From assembly GCA_044221555.1 (NCBI GenBank), contig JBGAOY010000002.1, positions 352,721-416,720 on the forward strand: a DNA stretch of 64,000 bases, read 5' to 3'. Position 1 is the first letter of the stretch. Every line of letters begins with the position of its first letter. The translations under genes were made by a program, and so were the position numbers. Positions 44,729 through 52,324 of the stretch are shown here, one piece after another. This DNA is from JAEUJM01 sp044221555 (lineage in GTDB: Bacteria; Actinomycetota; Acidimicrobiia; Acidimicrobiales; DATDAH01). The notes beneath the pieces are model-generated. The model did not search any database and had not been told where the DNA came from. It was given only the letters and a program-made list of their open reading frames with translations.

Positions 44729-45322
44729 TCAGCCGGTGCTCGGCAGGTACGCCGGGCGGCTTGACTCGTACGAGTCGATGTCGCCCACGGAACGCAGGGT
44801 GATGCCGATGTCGTCGAGGCCCTGGAGGAAGCGCTCGCGGGTCGAGTCGTCGAGGGGGAAGGGCTCCTCGATCCCCAGTGCGGGCACCGACACGGTGCGG
44901 CGGTCGACGTCGACGGTGATCTCGACGGTCGGGTCGGCCTGCACCGCCTCGAGCAGGCGGCGTCCGACGGTCTCGTCCACCTGCACCGGCACCAGGCCGT
45001 TCTTGGTGCAGTTGTTGCGGAAGATGTCGGCGAAGCGGGGCGAGATCACGGCCTGGAAGCCGTAGTCCATGATCGCCCATACCGCGTGCTCACGGGACGA
45101 GCCGGTGCCGAAGTTGGGGCCGGCCACGAGGATCGACGCGCCGGCGTACTCGGGCTGGTTCATCACGAAGTCGCGGTCGTCGCGCCACTCCGAGAACAGG
45201 CCGGCGCCGAAGCCGGTGCGCTCGACCCGCTTGAGCCAGTCGCTGGGGATGATCTGGTCGGTGTCCACGTCGGACCGGTCCAGGGGGACGGCGGTGCCGC
45301 TGACCACGGTGACTGCTTCCAT
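44729..45322 (-). CDS. leuD: 3-isopropylmalate dehydratase small subunit
   Basis: With LeuC it isomerises 2-isopropylmalate to 3-isopropylmalate. The 197-residue swivel-domain protein shows GTAVPLDRSDVDTDQIIPSDWLKR near the N-terminus, NFGTGSSREHAVWA with the conserved Ser-Ser-Arg-Glu, and DIFRNNCTKNGLVPV. Length and motifs are standard. It starts five bases after the leuC stop, so leuCD are coupled. The family C repeat after it may end the transcript. Confidence 0.97.
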   Translation of the reverse strand: MEAVTVVSGTAVPLDRSDVDTDQIIPSDWLKRVERTGFGAGLFSEWRDDRDFVMNQPEYAGASILVAGPNFGTGSSREHAVWAIMDYGFQAVISPRFADIFRNNCTKNGLVPVQVDETVGRRLLEAVQADPTVEITVDVDRRTVSVPALGIEEPFPLDDSTRERFLQGLDDIGITLRSVGDIDSYESSRPAYLPSTG

Positions 45323-45327
45323 GTCGA

Positions 45328-46746
45328 TCAGGCCTCCAGGTCGTCGGGGGTGGCGAAGGTGCCGGCGATGGCCGTGGCCGCGGCGACGGCGGGCGATACC
45401 AGGTGGGTGCGCCCGCCGCGGCCCTGGCGGCCTTCGAAGTTGCGGTTGCTGGTGGATGCGGCCCGTTCGCCGGGGGCGAGCTTGTCGGGGTTCATGGCCA
45501 GGCACATCGAACAGCCCGGCTCGCGCCAGTCGAAGCCTGCGGCCGTGAAGATCTGGTCGAGGCCCTCGGCCTCGGCCTGGTGCTTCACCATGAACGATCC
45601 GGGCACCACCAGGGTGCGGACACCGTCTTTGACGTGACGTCCCTCGACCACCGCGGCGGCGGCCCGCAGGTCTTCGATCCGTGAGTTGGTGCACGAACCG
45701 ATGAACACGGTGTCGACGGCCACCTCGCGCAGCGGCGTGCCCGCGGTGAGCCCCATGTAGTCGAGCGCTCGGGCCGCGGCCTCCCGTTGGCTGGGCTCGG
45801 CGAAGCTGTCCGGGTCGGGGACCGCGTCGCTGAGCGGGGCCACCTGCGCGGGGTTCGTGCCCCACGACACGTAGGGGCTGAGGGAGGCGGCGTCGAGGGT
45901 GACCTCCTTGTCGAAGGTGGCGCCGTCGTCGGTGGGCAGCGAGCGCCAGTCGTCCAACGCCGCCTCCCACCCAGCACCGCTCGGCGAGAACTGCCGGCCC
46001 TCGAGGTAGGCGAAGGTGGTGTCGTCGGGGGCGATCAGGCCGGCCTTGGCGCCGGCCTCGATCGACATGTTGCACACGGTCATGCGCCCCTCCATCGACA
46101 GGGCCCGGATGGCCGAGCCCCGGTACTCGATGATCGAGCCGATGCCGCCGCCGGTGCCGATGCGGCCGATGATGGCCAGGATGATGTCCTTGGCGGTGAC
46201 GCCGGCGGGCAGCTCGCCGTCGACCTCGACGGCCATCGTGCCCGGGCGCTGCTGCGGCAGCGTCTGGGTGGCGAGGACGTGCTCGACCTCGCTGGTGCCG
46301 ATCCCGAAGGCCAGCGACCCGAAGGCGCCGTGGGTGGACGTGTGGCTGTCGCCGCAGACGATGGTCATGCCCGGCTGGGTGAGGCCCTTCTCGGGCCCGA
46401 TCACGTGCACGATGCCCTGGCCGGGATCACCCATGGGGTAGAGGGTGATGCCGAATTCGGCGCAGTTGGCGCGCAGCACGTCGACCTGCTTGCGCGAGAT
46501 GGGGTCGGCGATGGGCTGGTCGATGTCGGCGGTGGGGACGTTGTGGTCCTCGGTGGCGACGGTGAGGTCGGGGCGGCGCACCGTGCGGCCGGCCAGGCGC
46601 AGGCCGTCGAACGCCTGCGGCGACGTGACCTCGTGCACCAGGTGCAGGTCGATGTAGAGCAGGTCGGGCTCGCCGTCGGCGGCGTGGACCACGTGGCGGT
46701 CCCAGATCTTCTCGCTCAGGGTCTTCGGAGCACTGGTCTGCGGCAT
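45328..46746 (-). CDS. leuC: 3-isopropylmalate dehydratase large subunit
   Basis: Aconitase-family subunit with a 4Fe-4S cluster. The 472-residue protein has the cluster cysteines in VFIGSCTNSRIEDL and REPGCSMCLAMNPDKL, and active-site segments GDSHTSTHGAFGSLAFGIGTSEVEHVLATQ. It begins SEKIWDRHVV after a short N-terminus. It heads leuCD and is divergent from an IclR-family regulator; the 44-base gap holds a dyad likely to be the operator. Unlike ilvB, leuA and leuB it has no leader peptide. Confidence 0.97.
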   Translation of the reverse strand: MPQTSAPKTLSEKIWDRHVVHAADGEPDLLYIDLHLVHEVTSPQAFDGLRLAGRTVRRPDLTVATEDHNVPTADIDQPIADPISRKQVDVLRANCAEFGITLYPMGDPGQGIVHVIGPEKGLTQPGMTIVCGDSHTSTHGAFGSLAFGIGTSEVEHVLATQTLPQQRPGTMAVEVDGELPAGVTAKDIILAIIGRIGTGGGIGSIIEYRGSAIRALSMEGRMTVCNMSIEAGAKAGLIAPDDTTFAYLEGRQFSPSGAGWEAALDDWRSLPTDDGATFDKEVTLDAASLSPYVSWGTNPAQVAPLSDAVPDPDSFAEPSQREAAARALDYMGLTAGTPLREVAVDTVFIGSCTNSRIEDLRAAAAVVEGRHVKDGVRTLVVPGSFMVKHQAEAEGLDQIFTAAGFDWREPGCSMCLAMNPDKLAPGERAASTSNRNFEGRQGRGGRTHLVSPAVAAATAIAGTFATPDDLEA

Positions 46747-46760
46747 GTCGGCCTCTTGTA

Positions 46761-46775
46761 TCTCGAATAGTGAGA
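46761..46775. promoter_or_regulatory. Operator-like dyad between leuC and the IclR regulator
   Basis: TCTC-GAATAGT-GAGA sits in the centre of the 44-base divergent gap, flanked by TTGTA and GATAGT, which could serve as -35 and -10 elements for the regulator gene. NdgR/LtbR-type IclR proteins in actinobacteria control leuCD from the same position. Binding is inferred from position and symmetry. Confidence 0.6.
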
Positions 46776-46790
46776 CGATAGTCTTGCTCT

Positions 46791-47441
46791 GTGGGAACGA
46801 GTGTAAGCGGTGTCGGCACGTTCGACAAGGCCGTTCGGGTCCTCGACACCCTCGAGGACCAGCCCCGGTCGCTGAACGACCTGACCGCGGCGACGGGGCT
46901 TCCCCGCGCCACCGCCCACCGCCTGGCCACCGCCCTGGAGGCCCACGGGTTGGTGCGGCGCACCGACGACGGCCGCTTCGCGCTGGGCCTGCGGCTCGTC
47001 GCCCTCGGTCGGGCCGCCGCCGATCAGCTGCCGCTGGCCGACGCCGCCCTGCCGGCGCTGGCGGCGCTGCGGGACACGACCGGCGAGAGCGTGCAGCTGT
47101 ACGTCAAGGAGGGCGGTCGCCGCGTGTGCGTGGCGTCGCTGGAGTCACCCCACGGCCTGCGTACGATCGTGGCCATGGGAGCCGCGCTGCCGCTCGACCG
47201 CGGGTCGGCCGGACGCGTGCTCACCGACGCCGACCCCGGTCCGTGGGTGGCCAGCGTGGCCGAGCGCGAGGCCGGCGTCGCCTCGGTCAGCGCACCGGTG
47301 CGGGCGGCCGACGGTCGGGTGGTGGCCGCGGTCAGCGTGTCGGGTCCCCTCGAGCGCACCGGCACCGATCCCGGCCGCCGCTACGGCGACGCGGTGGCGG
47401 CGGCCGCCGCCACCATCGAACGCGTCGCGGGGCTGCGATGA
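46791..47441 (+). CDS. IclR-family transcriptional regulator, NdgR/LtbR-like
   Basis: The 216-residue protein has an N-terminal winged helix (DKAVRVLDTLEDQPRSLNDLTAATGLPRATAHRLATALEAHGLVRR) and a C-terminal IclR effector domain with GESVQLYVKEGGRRVCVAS and RGSAGRVLTDADPGPW. Its location divergent from leuCD matches the actinobacterial leucine and nitrogen regulator NdgR/LtbR, which generally represses or activates leuCD and other amino-acid genes. The GTG start is supported by the conserved domain beginning ten codons later. It ends 19 bases before the Ppx/GppA gene and may be cotranscribed with it. Confidence 0.88.
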   Translation: MGTSVSGVGTFDKAVRVLDTLEDQPRSLNDLTAATGLPRATAHRLATALEAHGLVRRTDDGRFALGLRLVALGRAAADQLPLADAALPALAALRDTTGESVQLYVKEGGRRVCVASLESPHGLRTIVAMGAALPLDRGSAGRVLTDADPGPWVASVAEREAGVASVSAPVRAADGRVVAAVSVSGPLERTGTDPGRRYGDAVAAAAATIERVAGLR

Positions 47442-47460
47442 CCGGCCCGACCGGTCGGCG

Positions 47461-49041
47461 ATGACCGAGTCCCCGGCGCAGGTCCTGGCGGCCATCGACA
47501 TCGGCACCAACTCGGTCCACCTGGTGGTCGCCCGCGCCGACGAGAGCGGTCGCTTCGAGGTGGTCGGCCGGGAGAAGGAGGCGGTCCGGCTCGGGTCGGG
47601 CCAGGGCGAGATGAAGCGCCTCACCCCGGCGGCGGTCGACCGGGCCATCGCCGCGCTCCGCCGGTTCCGCCAGGTGGCCGACGTGGCCGGAGCGCCCGTG
47701 CGGGCAGTGGCCACCAGCGCGGTGCGCGAGGCGCAGAACAGCGCGGTGTTCCTGCGCCGGGCATGGGAGGAGGCGGGCATCGACGTCGAGGTGATCTCGG
47801 GCTTCGAGGAGGCCCGGCTCATCCACCTGGGCGTGCTGCAGGCCGTGCCGGTGTTCGACCAGCGCTCGCTGCTGGTCGACATCGGGGGTGGCAGCACCGA
47901 GGTGCTGGTCGGCGAGCGAGGGGACGTCCTGGCCGCCCGCAGCCTCAAGCTCGGCGCCATCCGCATGACCCGACGGTTCTTCGACGCCCGGACGGTCGAG
48001 CCCGCCGCGGTCGACAAGTGCCGGCGCTACGTCCGCTCGGCGTTGGTGTCGTTCGCCCGCGAGGTGAACCGCCTCGGCTTCGACGTGGCCGTGGGCAGTT
48101 CCGGCACGATCCAGGCGGTCGCCGCGATGGTCAGCGCCGCGCGCGGTGACGCGGCGCCGCAGACCTTCAACAACTTCTCGTTCGCCGCCGCCGAGCTCGA
48201 GGACGTGGTGGCCCAGCTGGCGGCCGCGCCCACCCTGGCCGAACGCCGGCGCATCCCGGGCCTCGACGCCTCGCGGGCCGACATCATCCTGGGGGGCGCC
48301 ATCATCCTCGAACAGGTGCTCCTGGAGTTCGGTGTCACCGAGGTGCTGGTGTCCGACTTCGCCCTCCGCGAAGGCGTCCTGCTCGACACCCTGCAGCGCT
48401 CACGGGGCCGATCGCTCCACCACCTGAGCGACCTGCGCCGGCGCAGCGTCGACCACCTGGCCGCGCTCATGGACGACGACCCCGAGCACTCGAACCGGGT
48501 GGCCGCGCTGGCGCTGGCGTTGTTCGACGCCACCCACGACCGCCACCAGCTGCCCGACGACACCCGCGAGTACCTGGAGGCGGCGGCGCTGCTGTGCAAC
48601 GTGGGCCTGTTCGTGTCGCACGCGCAGCACCACAAGCACTCGTACTACGTGATCCGCAACTCCGAGCACCTCACCGGCTTCACCGACCGCGAGATCGAGA
48701 TCATCGCCCAGACCGCCCGGTACCACCGCAAGAGCGCGCCGAAGCCGAAGCACCCCGATTTCGCGCGGCTGAAGCCGGCCGACCAGGACGTGGTGCGCGC
48801 GCTGGCGGCGATGCTGCGGGTGGCCATCGCCCTCGACCGCACCCACGCAGGCCTGGTGGCATCGGTGCACCGGGTGCCGGACGGGGACGGGTACGGGGAC
48901 GGGGAAAGGGATGCCGTCACCCTCGAGGTGACGGCGAACGGCGACGCCGACCTCTCGCTCGAGCTCTACACCGCCGGCGAGAACAAGGCCCTGCTCGAGC
49001 AGGTCCTCGATCGACCCGTGCAACTCACCGTGACAGGCTGA
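47461..49041 (+). CDS. Ppx/GppA family phosphatase (exopolyphosphatase-like) with HD-like C-terminus
   Basis: ASKHA-fold enzyme that degrades polyphosphate or pppGpp. The N-terminal domain carries AAIDIGTNSVHLVVAR (phosphate-1 loop), the catalytic-Glu region SGFEEARLIHLGVLQ and the phosphate-2 loop DIGGGSTEVLVG. From about residue 330 it has a helical HD-related domain with HLAALMDDDPEHSNRVAALALALFDAT and SHAQHHKHSYYVIRNSEHLTGF, as in the long (about 500-residue) class. This is longer than mycobacterial Ppx1/2. The class might act on linear polyphosphate or on alarmones; sequence alone does not decide. Confidence 0.9.
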   Translation: MTESPAQVLAAIDIGTNSVHLVVARADESGRFEVVGREKEAVRLGSGQGEMKRLTPAAVDRAIAALRRFRQVADVAGAPVRAVATSAVREAQNSAVFLRRAWEEAGIDVEVISGFEEARLIHLGVLQAVPVFDQRSLLVDIGGGSTEVLVGERGDVLAARSLKLGAIRMTRRFFDARTVEPAAVDKCRRYVRSALVSFAREVNRLGFDVAVGSSGTIQAVAAMVSAARGDAAPQTFNNFSFAAAELEDVVAQLAAAPTLAERRRIPGLDASRADIILGGAIILEQVLLEFGVTEVLVSDFALREGVLLDTLQRSRGRSLHHLSDLRRRSVDHLAALMDDDPEHSNRVAALALALFDATHDRHQLPDDTREYLEAAALLCNVGLFVSHAQHHKHSYYVIRNSEHLTGFTDREIEIIAQTARYHRKSAPKPKHPDFARLKPADQDVVRALAAMLRVAIALDRTHAGLVASVHRVPDGDGYGDGERDAVTLEVTANGDADLSLELYTAGENKALLEQVLDRPVQLTVTG

Positions 49042-49046
49042 CGGGC

Positions 49047-50624
49047 ATGGCACGGCGGCATCCGCGGGCGACGGTGCTCGCGGTGTTCGCCGTGCTGGGT
49101 GCTCTGGGGTCGACGCCGGTCGGAGGGGGGGCGGCGAGCGCGGGGGAAGCGACCCCTGTCTGCCCCGTCTCGCTGGCCATCCCCGACACGAACCTGGGCG
49201 GCCTGGCCGCGCTCGAGTTCGCCATCGACGGCGACGGCGACCGTGTCGCGTTCATCTCCGAGCGGGACCACGACGGGTCGAACCCCGACGGCTCGCGTGA
49301 GGTGTGGCTGAGCGACCTGACGGCGGGGACCCTCATCGCGGTCACGCACGGTGACGTCTCGGTTCGCACCCAGGACCTCTCGATGACCGCCGACGGCACC
49401 ACGGTCGTGTACGCGACCGTCACTGCCGGCAACGACACGGCCCCGATCTCACGCATCCAGGCCTACGACGTGGCCAGCGGCACCACGACGCTCACCAAGG
49501 TCGACGCCTTCGGTCCCGAGGTCTCGGCGGACGGCTCGTTGGTGCTGTTCGCCTCGAACCAGAACCTGGACGGATCGCACACGAACCCGCTGCGCTCCGA
49601 GCTGTGGGTGGTGCCCCCGACAGGAGGCACGGTCACGCGTGCCGTCGGGGCGGACACCGACGCCGACCAGCACCACCTCAGCGGCGACGCGAGCACCGTG
49701 GTGTGGGCCGAGTCGTCGGGTGGCCAGGACACGATCCTCACGGCGCCGCTCGGCGGCGACCCGTCGGTCGTGCAGGCCGGCGGCTCGTGGCCCGAGCTCG
49801 AGGTCGACGACGACGGGTCGACGATCGCCGCGGTGGGGAACCCCGTGGATCAGGTGACCGACGACGAGGTCTGGGTCTTCGATGCCGGAGCCGGTGAACG
49901 CGTGTCACCCGACGGCGAGCCCCTCCCCGTGGGCGTCGACATCGACGGCGCCGGCGACCGCGTGGTGTGGTTCGCCGGGCGATTCCCCGACTCGGACATC
50001 CGGCTGTTCGACCGGTCCGACGCGCAGCTGGTCGTGCTCGGTTTCGGCGTGAGCTTCAGCCCCGGCGCGGCCATCAGCGCGGACGGCCGGCGGGTGCTCG
50101 GGTCCGACCGCGACTCCATCGGCGGAACGAACCCCACCGGCAACCTCGAGCTCTTCGTCGCGACCTGCGCCGCCGCCGGTCCCCTCGGTGAGCAGCGGCC
50201 CGACGCGCTCGTCCAGCGCATCGGTCACCCGTACCGGGGTGACGCCGTCCATGGCACCGACGGCACCGGCCAGACCGCGGGTGCGACCGTCGCACCGGGA
50301 CACGCGGTGTCGTTCTACGTGCGGATCGAGAACGACGGCTCGGCGGTCGACGACCTGGTGGTGCGGGGCCAGGGCAGCAACGGGCGCTTCCGGGTCACCT
50401 ACCAGCGGGGCGGGCCGCGCGGTGCGGACGTCACCGCCGACGTCGTGGACGGGACGTTCCGTCTCGAGGACCGGTTCCCCGGTGACGTCGCGCACCTCCG
50501 GGTGACCGTGACGCCCCGGCGGTCGGCCCCCGCCGGGGCCACGACGAGGCGCCTCGTGACCGTCGCGAGCGCGGCGAGCGCCGCGCGAGAGGACGCCGTC
50601 CGGATGGTGGTCACCCGGCGGTGA
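49047..50624 (+). CDS. Secreted TolB-like propeller protein with a C-terminal beta domain
   Basis: The 525-residue product starts with a signal peptide (TVLAVFAVLGALGSTPVGGGAASAG). Residues 45-375 form WD40/PD40-like blades with repeated VAFISERDHDGSNPDGSREVW and LVLFASNQNLDGSHTNP-type segments, as in TolB. The last 143 residues are a beta domain (RPDALVQRIG to the end) that matches the C-terminus of the NHL protein at 39241-40635 in pattern. It begins five bases after the phosphatase stop. Nothing catalytic is visible; a surface binding or structural role is inferred. Confidence 0.78.
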   Translation: MARRHPRATVLAVFAVLGALGSTPVGGGAASAGEATPVCPVSLAIPDTNLGGLAALEFAIDGDGDRVAFISERDHDGSNPDGSREVWLSDLTAGTLIAVTHGDVSVRTQDLSMTADGTTVVYATVTAGNDTAPISRIQAYDVASGTTTLTKVDAFGPEVSADGSLVLFASNQNLDGSHTNPLRSELWVVPPTGGTVTRAVGADTDADQHHLSGDASTVVWAESSGGQDTILTAPLGGDPSVVQAGGSWPELEVDDDGSTIAAVGNPVDQVTDDEVWVFDAGAGERVSPDGEPLPVGVDIDGAGDRVVWFAGRFPDSDIRLFDRSDAQLVVLGFGVSFSPGAAISADGRRVLGSDRDSIGGTNPTGNLELFVATCAAAGPLGEQRPDALVQRIGHPYRGDAVHGTDGTGQTAGATVAPGHAVSFYVRIENDGSAVDDLVVRGQGSNGRFRVTYQRGGPRGADVTADVVDGTFRLEDRFPGDVAHLRVTVTPRRSAPAGATTRRLVTVASAASAAREDAVRMVVTRR

Positions 50625-50673
50625 CCGCTGCGCCGTCAGGGCGCAGTCAGGCGCAGTCAGGCGTCGTCCGCAG

Positions 50674-51441
50674 TCAGGCGTCGTCGGCGACTCGGGCGGC
50701 CACGTCGGCGCACGCCTCGAGGAGCACGGGGACGAACCGGTCGGGACGCTGCACGCAGCAGATGTGGTCGCCGGCCACCGGGTGGACCGTGGCGCCGGGG
50801 ATCGCCTCGGCGAGCTTGCGCTGGCGGCGGGGCGGCACCACCTGGTCGAGCTCGGTGACCACCACGGCGGTGGGCACGTCGACCCGGTGGATCCACTCGT
50901 GCGAGCTGTAGCGGCCGAGCGCGGCGCCCGCCTCGATGATCGTGTGGGGCTCGCCCCGGCGATACTGCGCCAGCGCCCAGTCGCCGTAGGTGCCCTCGCC
51001 GGTGCGGCCGGCCAGCACCCGCAGCGCGGCCTTTCGGCGCCACGAGTCGGGCGTGCCCCGGGCCAGCACGGAGAGGCCGCCGAGGGCCCGGAAGGTGAGC
51101 TTCTCCGCGGGCTTGCCCCGGAAGTTGCGGGCCGTGGCGCAGAACACCAGGCCCTCGACCAGGTCGTGGTGGCGGTGCCACAGCAGCTGGGCGATGGGCC
51201 CGCCCATCGAGTAGCCGACCGCGATCACCCGGTCGATGCCCAACGCCGCGCACGCGGCGGCGGCGTCGTCGGCGCAGTCGGCCAGCCGGAAGCGGTCGGC
51301 CGAGCGGATGCCCCGCCCGTGCCCCCGATGGTCGATGGCCACCACCGAGTAGTGCCGGCGGAGCGGCCCGTACTCGGGGAACCAGTTCAGGTCGGCGCTG
51401 GCCGTCCAGCCGTGCAGCAGCAGCAGGGTGGGTGCACCCAC
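50674..51441 (-). CDS. Alpha/beta hydrolase, start codon uncertain
   Basis: A serine-hydrolase fold: LLLHGWTASADLNWF (oxyanion region), nucleophile elbow VGYSMGGPIAQLLW, Asp in VVVTELDQVVPP and catalytic His in VAGDHICCVQ. The canonical GTG used here starts at VGAPTLLLLHGW, but the same frame stays open upstream and encodes LPPGRTLELPGRGTTFIRHADGP, which looks like the genuine N-terminal strands of this family. No ATG, GTG or TTG precedes those residues back to the greA stop (a TGA in the same frame); a CTG at 51508-51510 is the only plausible start. The substrate is unknown. Confidence 0.75.
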   Translation of the reverse strand: MGAPTLLLLHGWTASADLNWFPEYGPLRRHYSVVAIDHRGHGRGIRSADRFRLADCADDAAAACAALGIDRVIAVGYSMGGPIAQLLWHRHHDLVEGLVFCATARNFRGKPAEKLTFRALGGLSVLARGTPDSWRRKAALRVLAGRTGEGTYGDWALAQYRRGEPHTIIEAGAALGRYSSHEWIHRVDVPTAVVVTELDQVVPPRRQRKLAEAIPGATVHPVAGDHICCVQRPDRFVPVLLEACADVAARVADDA

Positions 51442-51624
51442 GGGCCCGTCAGCGTGGCGGATGAAGGTGGTGCCACGGCCGGGCAGCTCGAGGGTGCGCC
51501 CGGGTGGCAGCGGGGGAGCGGCGGCGGACGACGGCGAAGGGCGCGCCGCCGCGGAGGAGGCCTGCGCCCCCGATGTCGAGGTGCGCGCCCCTGACGACGA
51601 GCCGTCGACCGTGGCGCCCGTGGC

Positions 51625-52092
51625 TCAGCCCTCGATGTCCACGATGGTGACCGTGAGCGTCCCGCCGGGTGCCTCGTAGCTGACCTCGTCGCCGATCTTG
51701 GCGCCCATGAGCGCCTCGCCCAAGGGGGAGTTGGGCGACATCACCTCGACGTCGTCGCGTCGCTCCTCGATGGACCCGATCAGGTACTTCTCGGGGTCCT
51801 CGTCGTCGTCGTAGACGATCGACACCACCGACCCGCCCGTGACCACGTCGCTGACCTCGCTGTCGTCGACGATCTCGGCCACCTCCATCAGCGCGGCCAG
51901 GTGGCGGATGCGAGCCTCGGTCTTGCCCTGCTCCTCCTTGGCCGCGTGGTAGTCGCCGTTCTCCTTCAGGTCGCCCATCTCGCGGGCCACCTCGATCTTG
52001 CGGGCGATGTCGATCCGCCACTCGGTGGTGAGGTACTCGTGCTCGGCGGCGAGGCGGTCGTAGGCCGCCTGCGACAGGTAGTGCGTTGCCAT
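51625..52092 (-). CDS. greA: Transcription elongation factor GreA
   Basis: GreA rescues backtracked RNA polymerase by stimulating transcript cleavage. The 155-residue protein has the N-terminal coiled coil (LSQAAYDRLAAEHEYL...REMGDLKENGDYHAAKEEQG) with the acidic tip residues in the GDLKENGDYHAAK segment, and the C-terminal globular domain SPLGEALMGAKIGDEVSYEAPGG. The length is standard. I used the ATG two codons inside the longest frame. It is divergent from the leuB leader, with about 50 bases before that promoter. Confidence 0.95.
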   Translation of the reverse strand: MATHYLSQAAYDRLAAEHEYLTTEWRIDIARKIEVAREMGDLKENGDYHAAKEEQGKTEARIRHLAALMEVAEIVDDSEVSDVVTGGSVVSIVYDDDEDPEKYLIGSIEERRDDVEVMSPNSPLGEALMGAKIGDEVSYEAPGGTLTVTIVDIEG

Positions 52093-52141
52093 CGCCAAAG
52101 GCTACCGACGGCACCCGGGTGACGGAACGCCCGCGCACGGG

Positions 52142-52170
52142 TTGACGTTCGGTCGTCGAGGCCCGACACT
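52142..52170 (+). promoter_or_regulatory. Putative promoter of the leuB leader
   Basis: TTGACG (52142-52147), exactly 17 bases, then GACACT (52165-52170). The leader-peptide ATG at 52179 falls where transcription is expected to start. The leuA leader has the same hexamers and spacing. Confidence 0.6.
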
Positions 52171-52178
52171 AGGAGGCG

Positions 52179-52217
52179 ATGCCCGGTCACCTCGCCACCG
52201 TCATCATCATTCCCTAG
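52179..52217 (+). CDS. leuB operon leader peptide, MPGHLATVIIIP
   Basis: A 12-codon ORF with Thr-Val-Ile-Ile-Ile before Pro and the TAG stop, preceded by AGGAGGCG. The valine/isoleucine codons suit an operon that carries ilvE and cimA as well as leuB. Its last base starts the first hairpin of the attenuator. Confidence 0.85.
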   Translation: MPGHLATVIIIP

Positions 52218-52280
52218 CGCACGCCGACCCCCGGCGTGCGCTCCTGACCGTCCACCCCGGTGGGCGGTTTCTTCGTTTTC
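52217..52280 (+). terminator. leuB-ilvE-cimA transcription attenuator
   Basis: GCGCACGCC (52217-52225) pairs perfectly with GGCGTGCGC (52233-52241) at the leader stop. ACCGTCCAC (52247-52255) then pairs with GTGGGCGGT (52260-52268), one G-U pair, followed by TTCTTCGTTTTC. The first hairpin shares GCGCACGC with that of the ilvB attenuator, so these two leaders are probably related by descent. Confidence 0.82.
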
Positions 52281-52324
52281 TCCCAGCAGGTTCCGTCGTC
52301 CAGCAACAGGAGCGGTTCGATCCC

